Assembly: GCA_965279295.1 (NCBI GenBank)
Contig: CBDIHQ010000017.1
DNA: 64,000 bases
From: Aquabacter sp965279295
GTDB taxonomy: Bacteria > Pseudomonadota > Alphaproteobacteria > Rhizobiales > Xanthobacteraceae
Direction: 5' to 3' (one strand)
Shown: positions 50,651 to 59,411 of the stretch, piece by piece
Numbering within the stretch: position 1 is the first letter of the stretch
Layout of the letters: each line of letters starts with the position of its first letter
Translations under genes and position numbers: made by a program
Notes under the pieces: model-generated
Databases searched by the model: none
What the model was told of the DNA's origin: nothing
Seen by the model: only the letters and a program-made list of their open reading frames with translations

Positions 50651-50780
50651 GGCCTTTTAGATACGATGGGTTGGTTAACAAAACGATGCACCGACCACCC
50701 CGCGCGACGCAAGCGGACAACCGAAAGCCTGTCCGCACACGCTGTTGTTTGCCCGTTGGGTGTTGCGCAAAGGCCGCGCG

Positions 50781-52004
50781 TCAGGCGGTGCCGGCTACCG
50801 CCGGCCGCTTCACAGGCTGCTCCAGGATGGGAATGTTGATGGCGGCCGAGGCGAAGGAAAGTGCGACCGCAAGCCACCACACGATGGTGTAGGAGCCCGT
50901 GGCTTCATACAGGATACCTCCCAGCAGCACGCCGAGGAAGCCGCCCACCTGATGGCTGAAGAAGGCGAAGCCATAGAGCGTCGCCATGTAGCGTGTGCCG
51001 AACATCAGCATCACAAGGCCCGATGTCGGCGGTACGGTGGAAAGCCACAACAGGCCGATGGCCGCGCCGAACACCAGGCAGCTCAGGGGTGTGATCGGAA
51101 CCATGATGAAGGCGGCGATGGCGACGCCGCGCCCGGCATATATGACCGCGAGCATCCACTTGCGCGAAAAGCGCGACGCCAACGCACCCGCCGTGAGCGA
51201 GCCGACGATGTTGAACAGGCCGATCAGTGCGAGGGTCGATGCGCCCACGGTGGCGGTAATTCCATTGTCCGCGAGATAAGCCGGCATGTGCACGGTCACG
51301 AAGGCCAGTTGGAAGCCGCAGGTGAAGAAGCCCAGCACCAGCAGAACGTAGCTGGGGTGCCCGAAAGCTTCCCGCAGGGCTCCGGTGAGCGACTGTGCGG
51401 GCGCAGCGCCTGCCGGTGCGGATGCGGTGCCGCGTGTCGCCAGGGCGAACGAGAGCGGGATCACCAAGAGGAGAATCGCGGCGAAGACCAGGAGGGTTTC
51501 TTGCCAACCCACCTGGGAGATCAGGCCGGTGGCGAGCGGGGGAAACAGAAACTGGCCGAATGAGCCGGCCGCCGTGCCGGCGCCGAAGCCGATGGAGCGC
51601 CACCGCTCCGGCAGGATCTTGCCGAACGCCGCCAGTACCAGATTGAACGAGCAGGCTGAGAGGCCGAAGCCCACCATCACGCCGGCGCTCAGATGCAACA
51701 GGCCCGGCGTGGATGCTGTCGACATGAGGGCGATGCCGGCAGCGTAGACGACCGCGCCTACGCACAGCACGCGCACCGTGCCGAAGCGATCCGCGATGGC
51801 GCCAGCGAACGGGGAACCCAGTCCCCACAACAGGTTCTGCAGCGCCAGTGCGAGGCCGAACACATCGCGTCCCCACCCGTAGGTGTTGGACATGGGCAAA
51901 AGAAAGAAGCCCGAAGTGGCGCGGGGGCCGAAGGTGAGCATCGCGATCAGACACCCCGCCACAAGCACGAGGATCGTCGAGGCTGAGGTGGCTGTGCGGC
52001 TCAT
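50781..52004 (-). CDS. MFS transporter (monocarboxylate/oxalate-formate-like)
   Basis: A 407-residue 12-helix carrier. TFGPRATSGFFLLPMSNTYGWGR and GSPFAGAIADRFGTVRVLCVG resemble the monocarboxylate porter branch of MFS. The later half contains SSHQ-like helix VPPTSGLVMLMFGTRYMATLYG, common in this group. ATG 52004 is chosen. A large GC-skewed, repeat-bearing spacer lies upstream. Confidence 0.87.
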   Translation of the reverse strand: MSRTATSASTILVLVAGCLIAMLTFGPRATSGFFLLPMSNTYGWGRDVFGLALALQNLLWGLGSPFAGAIADRFGTVRVLCVGAVVYAAGIALMSTASTPGLLHLSAGVMVGFGLSACSFNLVLAAFGKILPERWRSIGFGAGTAAGSFGQFLFPPLATGLISQVGWQETLLVFAAILLLVIPLSFALATRGTASAPAGAAPAQSLTGALREAFGHPSYVLLVLGFFTCGFQLAFVTVHMPAYLADNGITATVGASTLALIGLFNIVGSLTAGALASRFSRKWMLAVIYAGRGVAIAAFIMVPITPLSCLVFGAAIGLLWLSTVPPTSGLVMLMFGTRYMATLYGFAFFSHQVGGFLGVLLGGILYEATGSYTIVWWLAVALSFASAAINIPILEQPVKRPAVAGTA

Positions 52005-52355
52005 GCGGGAATCCAATGGGCGGGGGAGGAATCCTCCGTTTCCCTTAGGATCATAAGGCGGGTTGGTGTGTGGAAAAAATCAATCTTCGTCACGCGACTT
52101 ATGACGTTTTCTCATGTGTCGCGGCGGCAGTCGGGAAGAACCGTTGATTTTGTCGCCTCCGCCTAGGGGAGAAGCTAGGGAGGGGAATGCTGAGAGGAGG
52201 CGAGTTGCATAGTGCTTTTAAGGCTCCTGCCCCCTCCCCAACCCTCCCCCGCAAGCAGGAGAGGGAGCGATCGCTCATATGGGAGAGCAATCGCGCGTAG
52301 GGAGAGGGTGGAGAGGCGGAAAAGGGGTGCGGAGGGAGAGAGGCTCCGCAACCAC
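52005..52355. other. Intergenic region with degenerate palindromic repeat
   Basis: A 351-bp stretch between the MFS start and the Spy-like stop. It includes CCCCAACCCTCCCCCGCAAG and following GGAGAGGGAGC (about 52234-52269), a degenerate relative of the right end of the repeats at 3.0 and 5.4 kb, and a purine-rich tract to 52350. No gene with a convincing start was seen. Confidence 0.55.
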
Positions 52356-52883
52356 TCAGCCGCGACGCGGGCCGTGCGGGCCGTCGCCCGGTCCCTTCAT
52401 GGGCCGGAACTCCTGGTGCAGAAGGATCTGGAGACGATGCTTCTGGCTGTCGTCCAGCGTTTGGTAGAGCGGCTGGGCGGCGTCCGCGATCTTGGTGAGA
52501 TCGGCGGCGCGCTTCGTCATCATCTCCGCCTGCAGGCGCATGCGGGCGATCGGGTCGGGCTTCTGGGCGTTGTCGCGCGGCTTTGCGGCGAGTTCGGCGC
52601 GGCGGGCGGCTGCGTCCTTCGCGACGTCACGCAGGGCGGTCTCCACTGCGGGCCACAGCTTCTGCTGGTCGGGGGTCAGTGTGAGGCCGGTCTTCAGCGC
52701 GGCGAGGCGGGCGTCTGTGAGGGCGGCGCGGTCTTCCGCGCTCGGCTTCCAGCGGTTGTGCTGTTGCTCGCCGGCTGGAGGCGGTCCACCGGCGGGGCCG
52801 CCGGGACCGGGATTGGCGGCATATGCAATGACCGAGCCTGAAAGAAGGGCGGCGGCGGTGGCGGCGATAATGGCTCGTTTCAT
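52356..52883 (-). CDS. Spy/CpxP-like periplasmic LTXXQ protein
   Basis: A 175-residue periplasmic protein with signal peptide (MKRAIIAATAAALLSGSVIAYA), a Gly/Pro-rich linker and a helical domain with two LTxxQ-like motifs (TLTPDQQKLWPAV and TLDDSQKHRLQIL). Such proteins act as small chaperones or metal/stress sensors. A C-terminal Gly/Pro/Arg tail (GPGDGPHGPRRG) is present. ATG 52883 follows GGATGA. Confidence 0.82.
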   Translation of the reverse strand: MKRAIIAATAAALLSGSVIAYAANPGPGGPAGGPPPAGEQQHNRWKPSAEDRAALTDARLAALKTGLTLTPDQQKLWPAVETALRDVAKDAAARRAELAAKPRDNAQKPDPIARMRLQAEMMTKRAADLTKIADAAQPLYQTLDDSQKHRLQILLHQEFRPMKGPGDGPHGPRRG

Positions 52884-52978
52884 GTTTCATCCTCCGATGA
52901 TGGGATGAGCGTGCCGCCAGTTCTGCTATTGTTCAAGTTAAACTTCTGTAATTCAGAGATTGTTCATTGTCTCTAAGG

Positions 52979-52994
52979 CTGAATATATATTCAG
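52979..52994. promoter_or_regulatory. Perfect palindrome in AT-rich promoter region
   Basis: CTGAATATATATTCAG is a 16-bp perfect palindrome about 100 bp upstream of the Spy-like gene, in a locally AT-rich stretch (about 52920-53030). It could be a regulator site. Confidence 0.4.
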
Positions 52995-53028
52995 ATACAT
53001 TACAATTTGGAAATGTCAAAGTTGTTGT

Positions 53029-53940
53029 CTAGGTTATGCCAATAATATGCCGAGTATCGCGTAGCTTGACGATTGGGTCGCCTGAGGCGAACCCGCGACT
53101 TTCCATGATGCACGCCCAAGCGCCGGGCTCTCCGGAGATGCGATACAGATTATAACACCCTGCGCCGCGTCCATCTTCGGGGCCTGCCGAGGCGGAGGGA
53201 ACGCCGACAACGGGAATGAACCGTCCCGCCGTGCGGATATGGCCGAGCGAGGCGCGATGGTCGTGGCCGTGAAGCACGAGTTCGGCTCCGGCCTCGGAAA
53301 TCACCTTCCGAAAGGCGTCCGCATCCCGCAGGTCGCGATGATAGTGCCTGCCGCCCACGGGCGGGTGGTGGATCAGCACGATGCGGAATAGCCCTTCTTG
53401 CTCCAGGCCCTGCAAAATGGCGCGCAGCCGCTCCAGTTGAGGATCGCCCACCTCGCCGCTGGCAAGGAACACGGCGGTCGGTATGGCGGTGGAGACGCCG
53501 ACGATGGCAACCGGCCCGCGCCGCCGCACAAAAGGGAAAGAATCCCGGTCCAGCGGCGTGCCGGGATGGGTCTCGTCGCCCGAAAGGAACGGCGCCCACC
53601 GCTCCAGATGATAAGCCAGGGCGGAATGCACATAGGCGTCGTGATTGCCGGGGATCACCGTGACATCGTCTGGCGTACCCAGCGAGGCCAAGAAGGTGGC
53701 GCCGGTATCAAACTCCTCGGGCAGGCTGACGTTCACCAAGTCGCCTGTCACCGCGATATGGTCGGTCGGCTGCGCGAGAAGGTCTGTGAGGAGGGCGGCT
53801 AGGGTCACCTGCCCGAAATTGCGCCGGCGCGCGCCGATCCAGTTCATCATGCCGAAAAAGCGTTTGCCCAGAAGCTCCGAGATGCGCGCCTCCGGTATCG
53901 GGCCGAGGTGCGGGTCGGAGAGATGGGCAAGGACGAACAT
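53029..53940 (-). CDS. Metallophosphoesterase
   Basis: A 303-residue calcineurin-like phosphoesterase. The dinuclear-metal motifs are all present: LAHLSDPHLGP (DxH), AVTGDLVN (GDxxN-like), VIPGNHDAY (GNHD), LIHHPP and ELVLHGHDHR (GHxH). ATG 53940 gives the family start. Substrate could be a cyclic nucleotide or lipid phosphate; unknown. Confidence 0.92.
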   Translation of the reverse strand: MFVLAHLSDPHLGPIPEARISELLGKRFFGMMNWIGARRRNFGQVTLAALLTDLLAQPTDHIAVTGDLVNVSLPEEFDTGATFLASLGTPDDVTVIPGNHDAYVHSALAYHLERWAPFLSGDETHPGTPLDRDSFPFVRRRGPVAIVGVSTAIPTAVFLASGEVGDPQLERLRAILQGLEQEGLFRIVLIHHPPVGGRHYHRDLRDADAFRKVISEAGAELVLHGHDHRASLGHIRTAGRFIPVVGVPSASAGPEDGRGAGCYNLYRISGEPGAWACIMESRGFASGDPIVKLRDTRHIIGIT

Positions 53941-54247
53941 AAGCGGACCAGCCTTGGGCAAGGGATGCAGATTGCGGCACGGGATGTAAAGCGCGGAACG
54001 TACGGCACCGCCAGCCCCCAACGCCGAGAATGCCCGCGTGGTTCACGCAGCCACCCCGATTCCCGAATTTCCCACGGACGCACGCTCTCTCTCGCGACGC
54101 CACCGGCCTTTGCGCCACTTTTGCCGTGTCACGACCATTGATCGCCGCAGGCAGCGGGGCTACTGACCGCACAAGATCATAATCCGCGCCCCTCAGGGAC
54201 CGGCAGACTGCCCGAAAGGGCTTGCCTCAAGGGAGCCAGGAGCCGCC
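53941..54247. other. Divergent intergenic region without a recognised feature
   Basis: 307 bp between the metallophosphoesterase and glycerate kinase starts. It should hold both promoters. I see no repeat, RNA or further gene. Confidence 0.5.
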
Positions 54248-55516
54248 ATGCCGTCCGATACGCCCGCAACATCCGCGTCTGATCGGGACATCCTTCTCGC
54301 GCTGTTCGACGCGGCCCTCGGCGCCGCGTTGCCGGACGGCAAATTCAGGGATCGACTGCCCGCGCCGCCGAAAGGGCGGACCATCGTGCTTGGGGCGGGC
54401 AAGGCATCCGCCCGCATGGCGCGGGCCTTCGAGGCGGAATGGGGACAGCCGTGCGAGGGGCTGATTGTGACGCGCTACGGCCACGGCTGCGAGACGCAGC
54501 ATGTGGAGATCGTCGAGGCTGCCCATCCGGTGCCCGACGAGGCGGGACATCGCGCGGCGCAGCGCATTCTGGAACTCGCCCGTTCCGCCGGGCCGGACGA
54601 CCTTGTGGTCTTCCTCATGTCGGGCGGTGCCTCGGCCCTTCTGACGCTTCCGGCCGAAGGCATGACGCTTGCCGACAAGCAGGCGCTCAACAAGGCGCTG
54701 CTGAAGTCTGGCGCGCCTATCGGCGTGATGAACCAGGTGCGCAAATCGGTGTCAGCCATCAAGGGCGGGCGGCTCGCCGCCGCCATCGCGCCGGCGCGAT
54801 GCGTCACCTATCTTATCTCCGACGTTCCCGGCGATGATCCCAGCGCCATCGGTTCGGGACCAACCATTCCCGAAGCCTCCGATCCCGAGGCGGTGCTTGC
54901 TTTGATGCGCCGATACGAGGTCGCGGTGACGCCGCAGATGGAAGCCGTCATCCGCGCCAATACGGTTTCAGGCGAGGCGCTGCCGGGGCAGGAGGTGCAC
55001 ATGATCGCCACCCCGCTCATGGCCCTGGAGGCCGCGCAGGCCAAGGCACGCGAACTGGGCCTGACGCCCCTCATCCTGGGCGATGCCATTGAGGGCGAGG
55101 CGCGGGAGGCGGCGACCGTGTTCGCCGGCATCGCGCGCTCGGCCGCCGCGCACGGCGTGCCGCTCACGGCGCCCGGCGTGCTGCTCTCCGGCGGCGAGAC
55201 CACGGTGACGGTGCGCGGCAAGGGGCGCGGTGGGCGAAACGTGGAGTTTCTTCTCGCGCTGGCTGTGGCGCTGAAGGGTGAAGCGGGCATTTCCGCCATC
55301 GCCTGCGACACCGATGGCATCGACGGCACCGAGGACAATGCAGGCGCCTGGTTTGACGCCGGCATCTTGGCGCAGGCCGCCGCCGCCGGGCTGGTGCCTT
55401 TGGATATGCTCGCCAACAATGACGGCTACAGCTTCTTCGCCGGGCTAGACAGGCTGGTGAAAACCGGTCCAACCCTGACCAATGTGAACGATTTCCGGGC
55501 GATCCTGGTGCGCTGA
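54248..55516 (+). CDS. Glycerate 2-kinase (MOFRL family)
   Basis: A 422-residue kinase phosphorylating D-glycerate to 2-phosphoglycerate, linking hydroxypyruvate/glyoxylate metabolism to glycolysis. N-terminal domain: TIVLGAGKASARMARAFE and FLMSGGASALLTLP. C-terminal MOFRL domain: LLSGGETTVTVRGKGRGGRN, DTDGIDGTEDNAGAW and NNDGYSFFAGL. Related to TtuD. ATG 54248 follows AGGAG. Confidence 0.93.
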   Translation: MPSDTPATSASDRDILLALFDAALGAALPDGKFRDRLPAPPKGRTIVLGAGKASARMARAFEAEWGQPCEGLIVTRYGHGCETQHVEIVEAAHPVPDEAGHRAAQRILELARSAGPDDLVVFLMSGGASALLTLPAEGMTLADKQALNKALLKSGAPIGVMNQVRKSVSAIKGGRLAAAIAPARCVTYLISDVPGDDPSAIGSGPTIPEASDPEAVLALMRRYEVAVTPQMEAVIRANTVSGEALPGQEVHMIATPLMALEAAQAKARELGLTPLILGDAIEGEAREAATVFAGIARSAAAHGVPLTAPGVLLSGGETTVTVRGKGRGGRNVEFLLALAVALKGEAGISAIACDTDGIDGTEDNAGAWFDAGILAQAAAAGLVPLDMLANNDGYSFFAGLDRLVKTGPTLTNVNDFRAILVR

Positions 55517-55672
55517 TGTCCACCCGCGCCCTGCGTGGCCGTGCCAGCTTACGGTTGTCGTGTCCCATGATATTGCAGCGCAGCAGGCGCGCTTCTGGCG
55601 CATGGCTCTTTCAAACGGTCGTATTATCAAAGAGTTGGCCTTTAATTTCCGTAGGATGGATCCAAAGGTCTT

Positions 55673-55691
55673 AGGTCAATGTTCTTGACCT
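55673..55691. promoter_or_regulatory. Inverted repeat upstream of GNAT gene
   Basis: AGGTCAA-TGTTC-TTGACCT is a perfect 7-bp inverted repeat, 67 bp before the acetyltransferase ATG; operator or 5' stem. Confidence 0.4.
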
Positions 55692-55757
55692 TGTTGCGGT
55701 GCACATAGTTGATGTTCGCTATGGGGGCCATCCGCGATTTTAGGTCAGGAGGCCGGT

Positions 55758-56372
55758 ATGAGCGCCGATCAGGATGAGGCCGCAGCGTCGGTCATCCGCA
55801 GGCTGTGGCCCAGCGAGGCGCAGCTTTTCAAGGAGCATATTCTGCGCCTGGACAATGAGAGCCGTCGCAGCCGCTTCGGTTCGGCGGTGTCCGACGAATT
55901 TGTCGTGCAGTATGCGGCGCGGGTGTTCCGGTCCAATGCCATCGTGCTGGGCGCCTTCATCGAGGGGGTGCTGCGCGCGGCGACCGAGCTTTATCCGTTC
56001 TCGGAAATCCTCGCCAATGAGGCCGAAGTCGCCTTCAGCGTCGAAAGCAACTTCCAGAACCACGGCCTCGGCACGCTGCTGATGGAGCGGATCATTCTCG
56101 CCGCCCGGAACCGGGGCATCCGCGTGCTGCAGATGAATTGCCTGGTGCATAATCGGCGCATGCAGCAAGTGGCGCGTAAGTTCGACGCCGATCTCGCCTT
56201 CGATATGGATTCGGTAATGGCCGAGGTGGTGGCACCGTTCCCCACCGCTCTTTCTCTGGCACGGGAGGCCAATGCCGAGGTGCGCGGGGTCGCCGGCTCG
56301 CTGTTCCAGGCGCAGGTGCGTGCAGCCGGGCGCGTGTTCGATCTGTTCATGCCTCAGGCGAAAGCGGCCTGA
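55758..56372 (+). CDS. GNAT family N-acetyltransferase
   Basis: A 204-residue protein with a GNAT core. VEAEVAFSVE-like strand EAEVAFSVESNFQNHGLGT and the loop NHGLGTLLMERIILAARNRG form the acetyl-CoA site (Q/RxxGxG/A variant), and LQMNCLVHNRRMQQVARKF matches motif B. AGGAGG lies just before ATG 55758. Substrate unknown. Confidence 0.88.
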   Translation: MSADQDEAAASVIRRLWPSEAQLFKEHILRLDNESRRSRFGSAVSDEFVVQYAARVFRSNAIVLGAFIEGVLRAATELYPFSEILANEAEVAFSVESNFQNHGLGTLLMERIILAARNRGIRVLQMNCLVHNRRMQQVARKFDADLAFDMDSVMAEVVAPFPTALSLAREANAEVRGVAGSLFQAQVRAAGRVFDLFMPQAKAA

Positions 56373-56400
56373 AAACGACGCACTGAAAACGACACAAGGC

Positions 56401-56427
56401 GGGACGGTCTCAGCAGGAGACCGTTCC
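56401..56427. terminator. Stem-loop between convergent genes
   Basis: ACGGTCTC-AGCAG-GAGACCGT, extendable to 11 bp with one wobble. It sits between the GNAT and SMR genes. No U-tract, so perhaps a weak bidirectional terminator. Confidence 0.6.
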
Positions 56428-56437
56428 AATGAATGGC

Positions 56438-56767
56438 TCAATGCGAGACTGTTTTGGATAACAGGTTCACCACCAGCACGCCGGCGATGATGAGGCCAAG
56501 GCCGATGATCGCGGCCAAATCCAGCTTTTGACCGTAAACCACCGCCCCGATACCGGCGACGAGCACGATGCCGATCCCCGACCAGATCGCATAGGCGATG
56601 CCGACCGGCATGGTCTTCAGGGTCAGGGAAAGGCAGTAGAAGGCGATGGCATATCCCACTACGACGATGATGGACGGCACGAGGCGGGTGAAGCCCTCCG
56701 CAGCCTTGAGGGCCGAAGTGGCGATGACTTCCGCGACGATGGCGGTGAACAGCAGAAGATAGGTCAT
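56438..56767 (-). CDS. Small multidrug resistance (EmrE-like) transporter
   Basis: A 109-residue four-helix SMR protein. The essential membrane Glu is in FTAIVAEVIATSALKAA, and GIAYAIWSGIGIVLVAGIGA and GLGLIIAGVLVVNLLSK match EmrE. Works as a dimer exchanging protons for cationic drugs. Confidence 0.93.
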   Translation of the reverse strand: MTYLLLFTAIVAEVIATSALKAAEGFTRLVPSIIVVVGYAIAFYCLSLTLKTMPVGIAYAIWSGIGIVLVAGIGAVVYGQKLDLAAIIGLGLIIAGVLVVNLLSKTVSH

Positions 56768-57324
56768 GCCACCATGAAGCGGTAAGCCGTTCGGGCCGTC
56801 AACGGCCGTAAGTGGACGCTGCGGCCTTGGTCATGACGTCGAGAACCCTGGCATCAGTTACGATATCGGGCGGTGGGGCAAAGGTGCGTCCGCCCAAGCT
56901 GCGCGCGGCTGTCCTCGCGCGGGTCAGTGTATCCGTATCGGAGTTCGTCTGGCCCCATAGGAGGTGTCGCATGGTCGGCTCACGGGCAACGCATCGCTTG
57001 TGCGACCAGGGCGGCGAGTGTGAGGGCGAACGCCCTCATCGCCGGTTCGGCCCCTGGTGCATTGGTGGAGGTTTCGTGCAGCGCGCCCAGGGCAACCCCG
57101 CCACTAAGGGTGCGATCCACCGCCGAATCCCAGGGGAAGCAGTTCCCCTTCTCTTCCAGAGGGCCAGTTGCTTTAACCCGCCAATTGCCCCGTCTCGGCG
57201 CCACCGGAGGGGGACAGCACCTCCACATGTATTAGTTCTCTATTTGTTCTAATGTATTCCGAAAGAGAGGGAGAGAGTCAAGGTCGCGATTGCGGGCTGG
57301 GTGTCTGCCCCATAGGCTGGATCC
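56768..57324. other. 557-bp region without a supported gene
   Basis: Two short minus-strand frames (56980-57228, 82 codons, and 56806-56970, 54 codons) lie head to tail, but neither has a strong ribosome binding site, family match or coding-type third-position bias. The part 57100-57220 can form several stems (for example GGGGAA...TTCCCC). A structured leader or small RNA is possible but unproven. Confidence 0.4.
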
Positions 57325-57984
57325 ATGGCTATGCTCCTGTACGCACACCCCTTCTCTTCCTATTGTCAGAAGGTGCTGGTCGCGCTTTATGAGAGCGGCA
57401 CGCCGTTCACGCTGCGTATGCTGGGCCCGGACCAGCCGGAGGCGGAGATTGAGCTTGAGGCGCTGTGGCCGCTGAAGCGCATGCCGGTTCTGGTAGATGG
57501 CGCACACACCCTCTTCGAGGCGAGCATCATCATCGAGTACCTGGAACTGAACCATCCAGGATCGGCCTCCCTTATTCCGCATGATAGGCAGGCGGCGCTC
57601 GATGTGCGTGCGCTGGACCGCGTGTTCGACAATTACATCATGACGCCCATGCAGAAGCTGGTGCTGAACCAGATCCGCCCGGAGGCCGAGCGCGATCCCT
57701 ATGGCGTGGCGGAGGCGCGGGCCATGCTGGATACGGCCTATGACTGGCTCGACCAGCGCATGGCCGGGCGGACATGGGCGTGTGGCGAATCTTTCAGCCT
57801 CGCCGATTGCGCCGCGGCGCCATCGCTTTTCTATGCCGATTGGTCGCATGAGATCGGCGGCTCGCTGGCCAACCTGCGCGCCTATCGTGCCCGCCTTCTC
57901 ACGCGCCCGTCCTTCGCGCGGGCTGTGGACGAGGCGCGCTCTTATCGCCCGTTCTTCCCGCTCGGAGCCCCGGACCGGGACTGA
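57325..57984 (+). CDS. Glutathione S-transferase family protein
   Basis: A 219-residue GST. The thioredoxin-fold domain has YAHPFSSYCQKVLVALYESG, LKRMPVLVDG (cis-Pro) and FEASIIIEYLE (Glu/Ser contact). The C-terminal helical domain has GESFSLADCAAAPSLFYADW. ATG 57325 is used. It may detoxify electrophiles; substrate unknown. Confidence 0.92.
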   Translation: MAMLLYAHPFSSYCQKVLVALYESGTPFTLRMLGPDQPEAEIELEALWPLKRMPVLVDGAHTLFEASIIIEYLELNHPGSASLIPHDRQAALDVRALDRVFDNYIMTPMQKLVLNQIRPEAERDPYGVAEARAMLDTAYDWLDQRMAGRTWACGESFSLADCAAAPSLFYADWSHEIGGSLANLRAYRARLLTRPSFARAVDEARSYRPFFPLGAPDRD

Positions 57985-57992
57985 GGCGGACG

Positions 57993-59288
57993 CTAGGCTT
58001 TTGCCGTTCCCTCCGAGCCGGTTTCCAGCGTCTTGTGCGCGTCCTCCATTCGGTCGAGCTTGCGCAGGGGCGGACAGAGCCAGGCGCCGAGCGCGGTGAC
58101 GGCGAGAATGGCGAAGCAGCCGGTAACCACCGCCGGGACGGCGCCGATCAGCCCGCCCATCACGCCGGCACGGAAGTCACCCAATTCGTTAGAGGCGCTC
58201 ACCACCACCTGGTTCACGGCATTGACCCGGCCTTGCATGGCATCGGGCGTGGCAAGCTGGACCACCGTGGTGCGCACCACCACGCTCACCATGTCGGCGC
58301 CGCCGGCAATGGCCAGGGCGATGCACGACAGCACGATGGTCTCGGACAGGCCGAACACCAGCGTCGCCAAACCATGCAAGCCGACCGAGAGGATGAAGAT
58401 CGGCCCCGCCTTTCGCTGCAACGGATAGCGCGCGAGGGCGAGGGCCACGAGCACGGCGCCGACCGCCGGGGCGCCACGCAGCAAGCCTAGACCCAGTGGC
58501 CCAGCATGCAAAATGTCCTTGGCATAGATCGGCAACAGCGCCACCACGCCGCCCAGCAAAACGGCGAAAAGATCAAGCAGGATGGAGCCGAGAATGAGCG
58601 GCTTGCGCCAGACGAACTGAATGCCCTCAATGACCCGCTCCAGCATGGAGATGCCGTGGCTATCGAGGCTGGGCGCGACCGCCGGCGGAATCTGCATGCG
58701 CCACCAAACGAAAGCCGCCGAAAGGCTCAACAGGGTGGTCGCGGCATAGGCCGCATCCTGCCCCATCAACAGCAAGAGTCCGGCGATGGCGGGCCCTACG
58801 ATGGTGGCGAACTGGCCTGCGCTTGATGCCCAGGCGACGCCGCCCGCCAACCGCTCCGGGCCAAGAATTTGCGGCAGCAGGGCCGGCAGGGCGACGCGGT
58901 TGAACGCGGCGCCGACGCCGAAGACGCTGGTGAGCGCGATGTACGGCCAGACGTGAACCACCTCCATCAGCGCGAGAGCAAGGAAGCCCAATGAGGCCCC
59001 GGTCAGGATGAGCGAGGACAGCGTCAGGAGGAGAGAGCGGCTGACCCGGTCCGCCCAATCGCCGATGATGAGCCCGAACAACACCATGGGAATGAACATG
59101 GCGAGGCCCACATAGCCCAGCGCAATGGCGTCATTGCTGAATTCATAGATGTGCCAGCCTACAACCACCGCTTGCATGCGGGTCACAAGTTGACTGGAGA
59201 GCCGTCCGAACAAATAGGCACGAAACAAGGGGTCTTTGAGCACATCCATCTCCGTGCGGGAGTGGATGGTGTCTGTGGTCTGGCCCAT
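57993..59288 (-). CDS. MFS transporter (EntS-like)
   Basis: A 431-residue MFS carrier of the EntS/MFS_3 group. FGRLSSQLVTRMQAVVVGWHIYEFS and GLIIGDWADRVSRSLLLTLSSL (inter-helix 2-3 motif) fit. QGRVNAVNQVVVSASNELGDF is also typical. Such carriers export siderophores or drugs. The N-terminus has a short hydrophilic lead before helix 1. Confidence 0.88.
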   Translation of the reverse strand: MGQTTDTIHSRTEMDVLKDPLFRAYLFGRLSSQLVTRMQAVVVGWHIYEFSNDAIALGYVGLAMFIPMVLFGLIIGDWADRVSRSLLLTLSSLILTGASLGFLALALMEVVHVWPYIALTSVFGVGAAFNRVALPALLPQILGPERLAGGVAWASSAGQFATIVGPAIAGLLLLMGQDAAYAATTLLSLSAAFVWWRMQIPPAVAPSLDSHGISMLERVIEGIQFVWRKPLILGSILLDLFAVLLGGVVALLPIYAKDILHAGPLGLGLLRGAPAVGAVLVALALARYPLQRKAGPIFILSVGLHGLATLVFGLSETIVLSCIALAIAGGADMVSVVVRTTVVQLATPDAMQGRVNAVNQVVVSASNELGDFRAGVMGGLIGAVPAVVTGCFAILAVTALGAWLCPPLRKLDRMEDAHKTLETGSEGTAKA

Positions 59289-59411
59289 AATGGGAGGTCG
59301 ATCCTCGCGGGTGCGGCGATTCTCAGAGCGGTTACCGGCGCGCTGACAACCTAAGCGGCTCGCCCCGACATTTAAACGGGCGTTTTGACACTCGCCCCCT
59401 GGGAGCGCGCT

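Noticed and set aside
56370..56395. Tandem CTGAAAACGAC direct repeat
   Set aside because: Only two 11-bp copies between convergent genes; too short to call an element.
56980..57228. 82-codon minus-strand ORF
   Set aside because: No ribosome binding site, no homology recognised, and no coding-like codon pattern.
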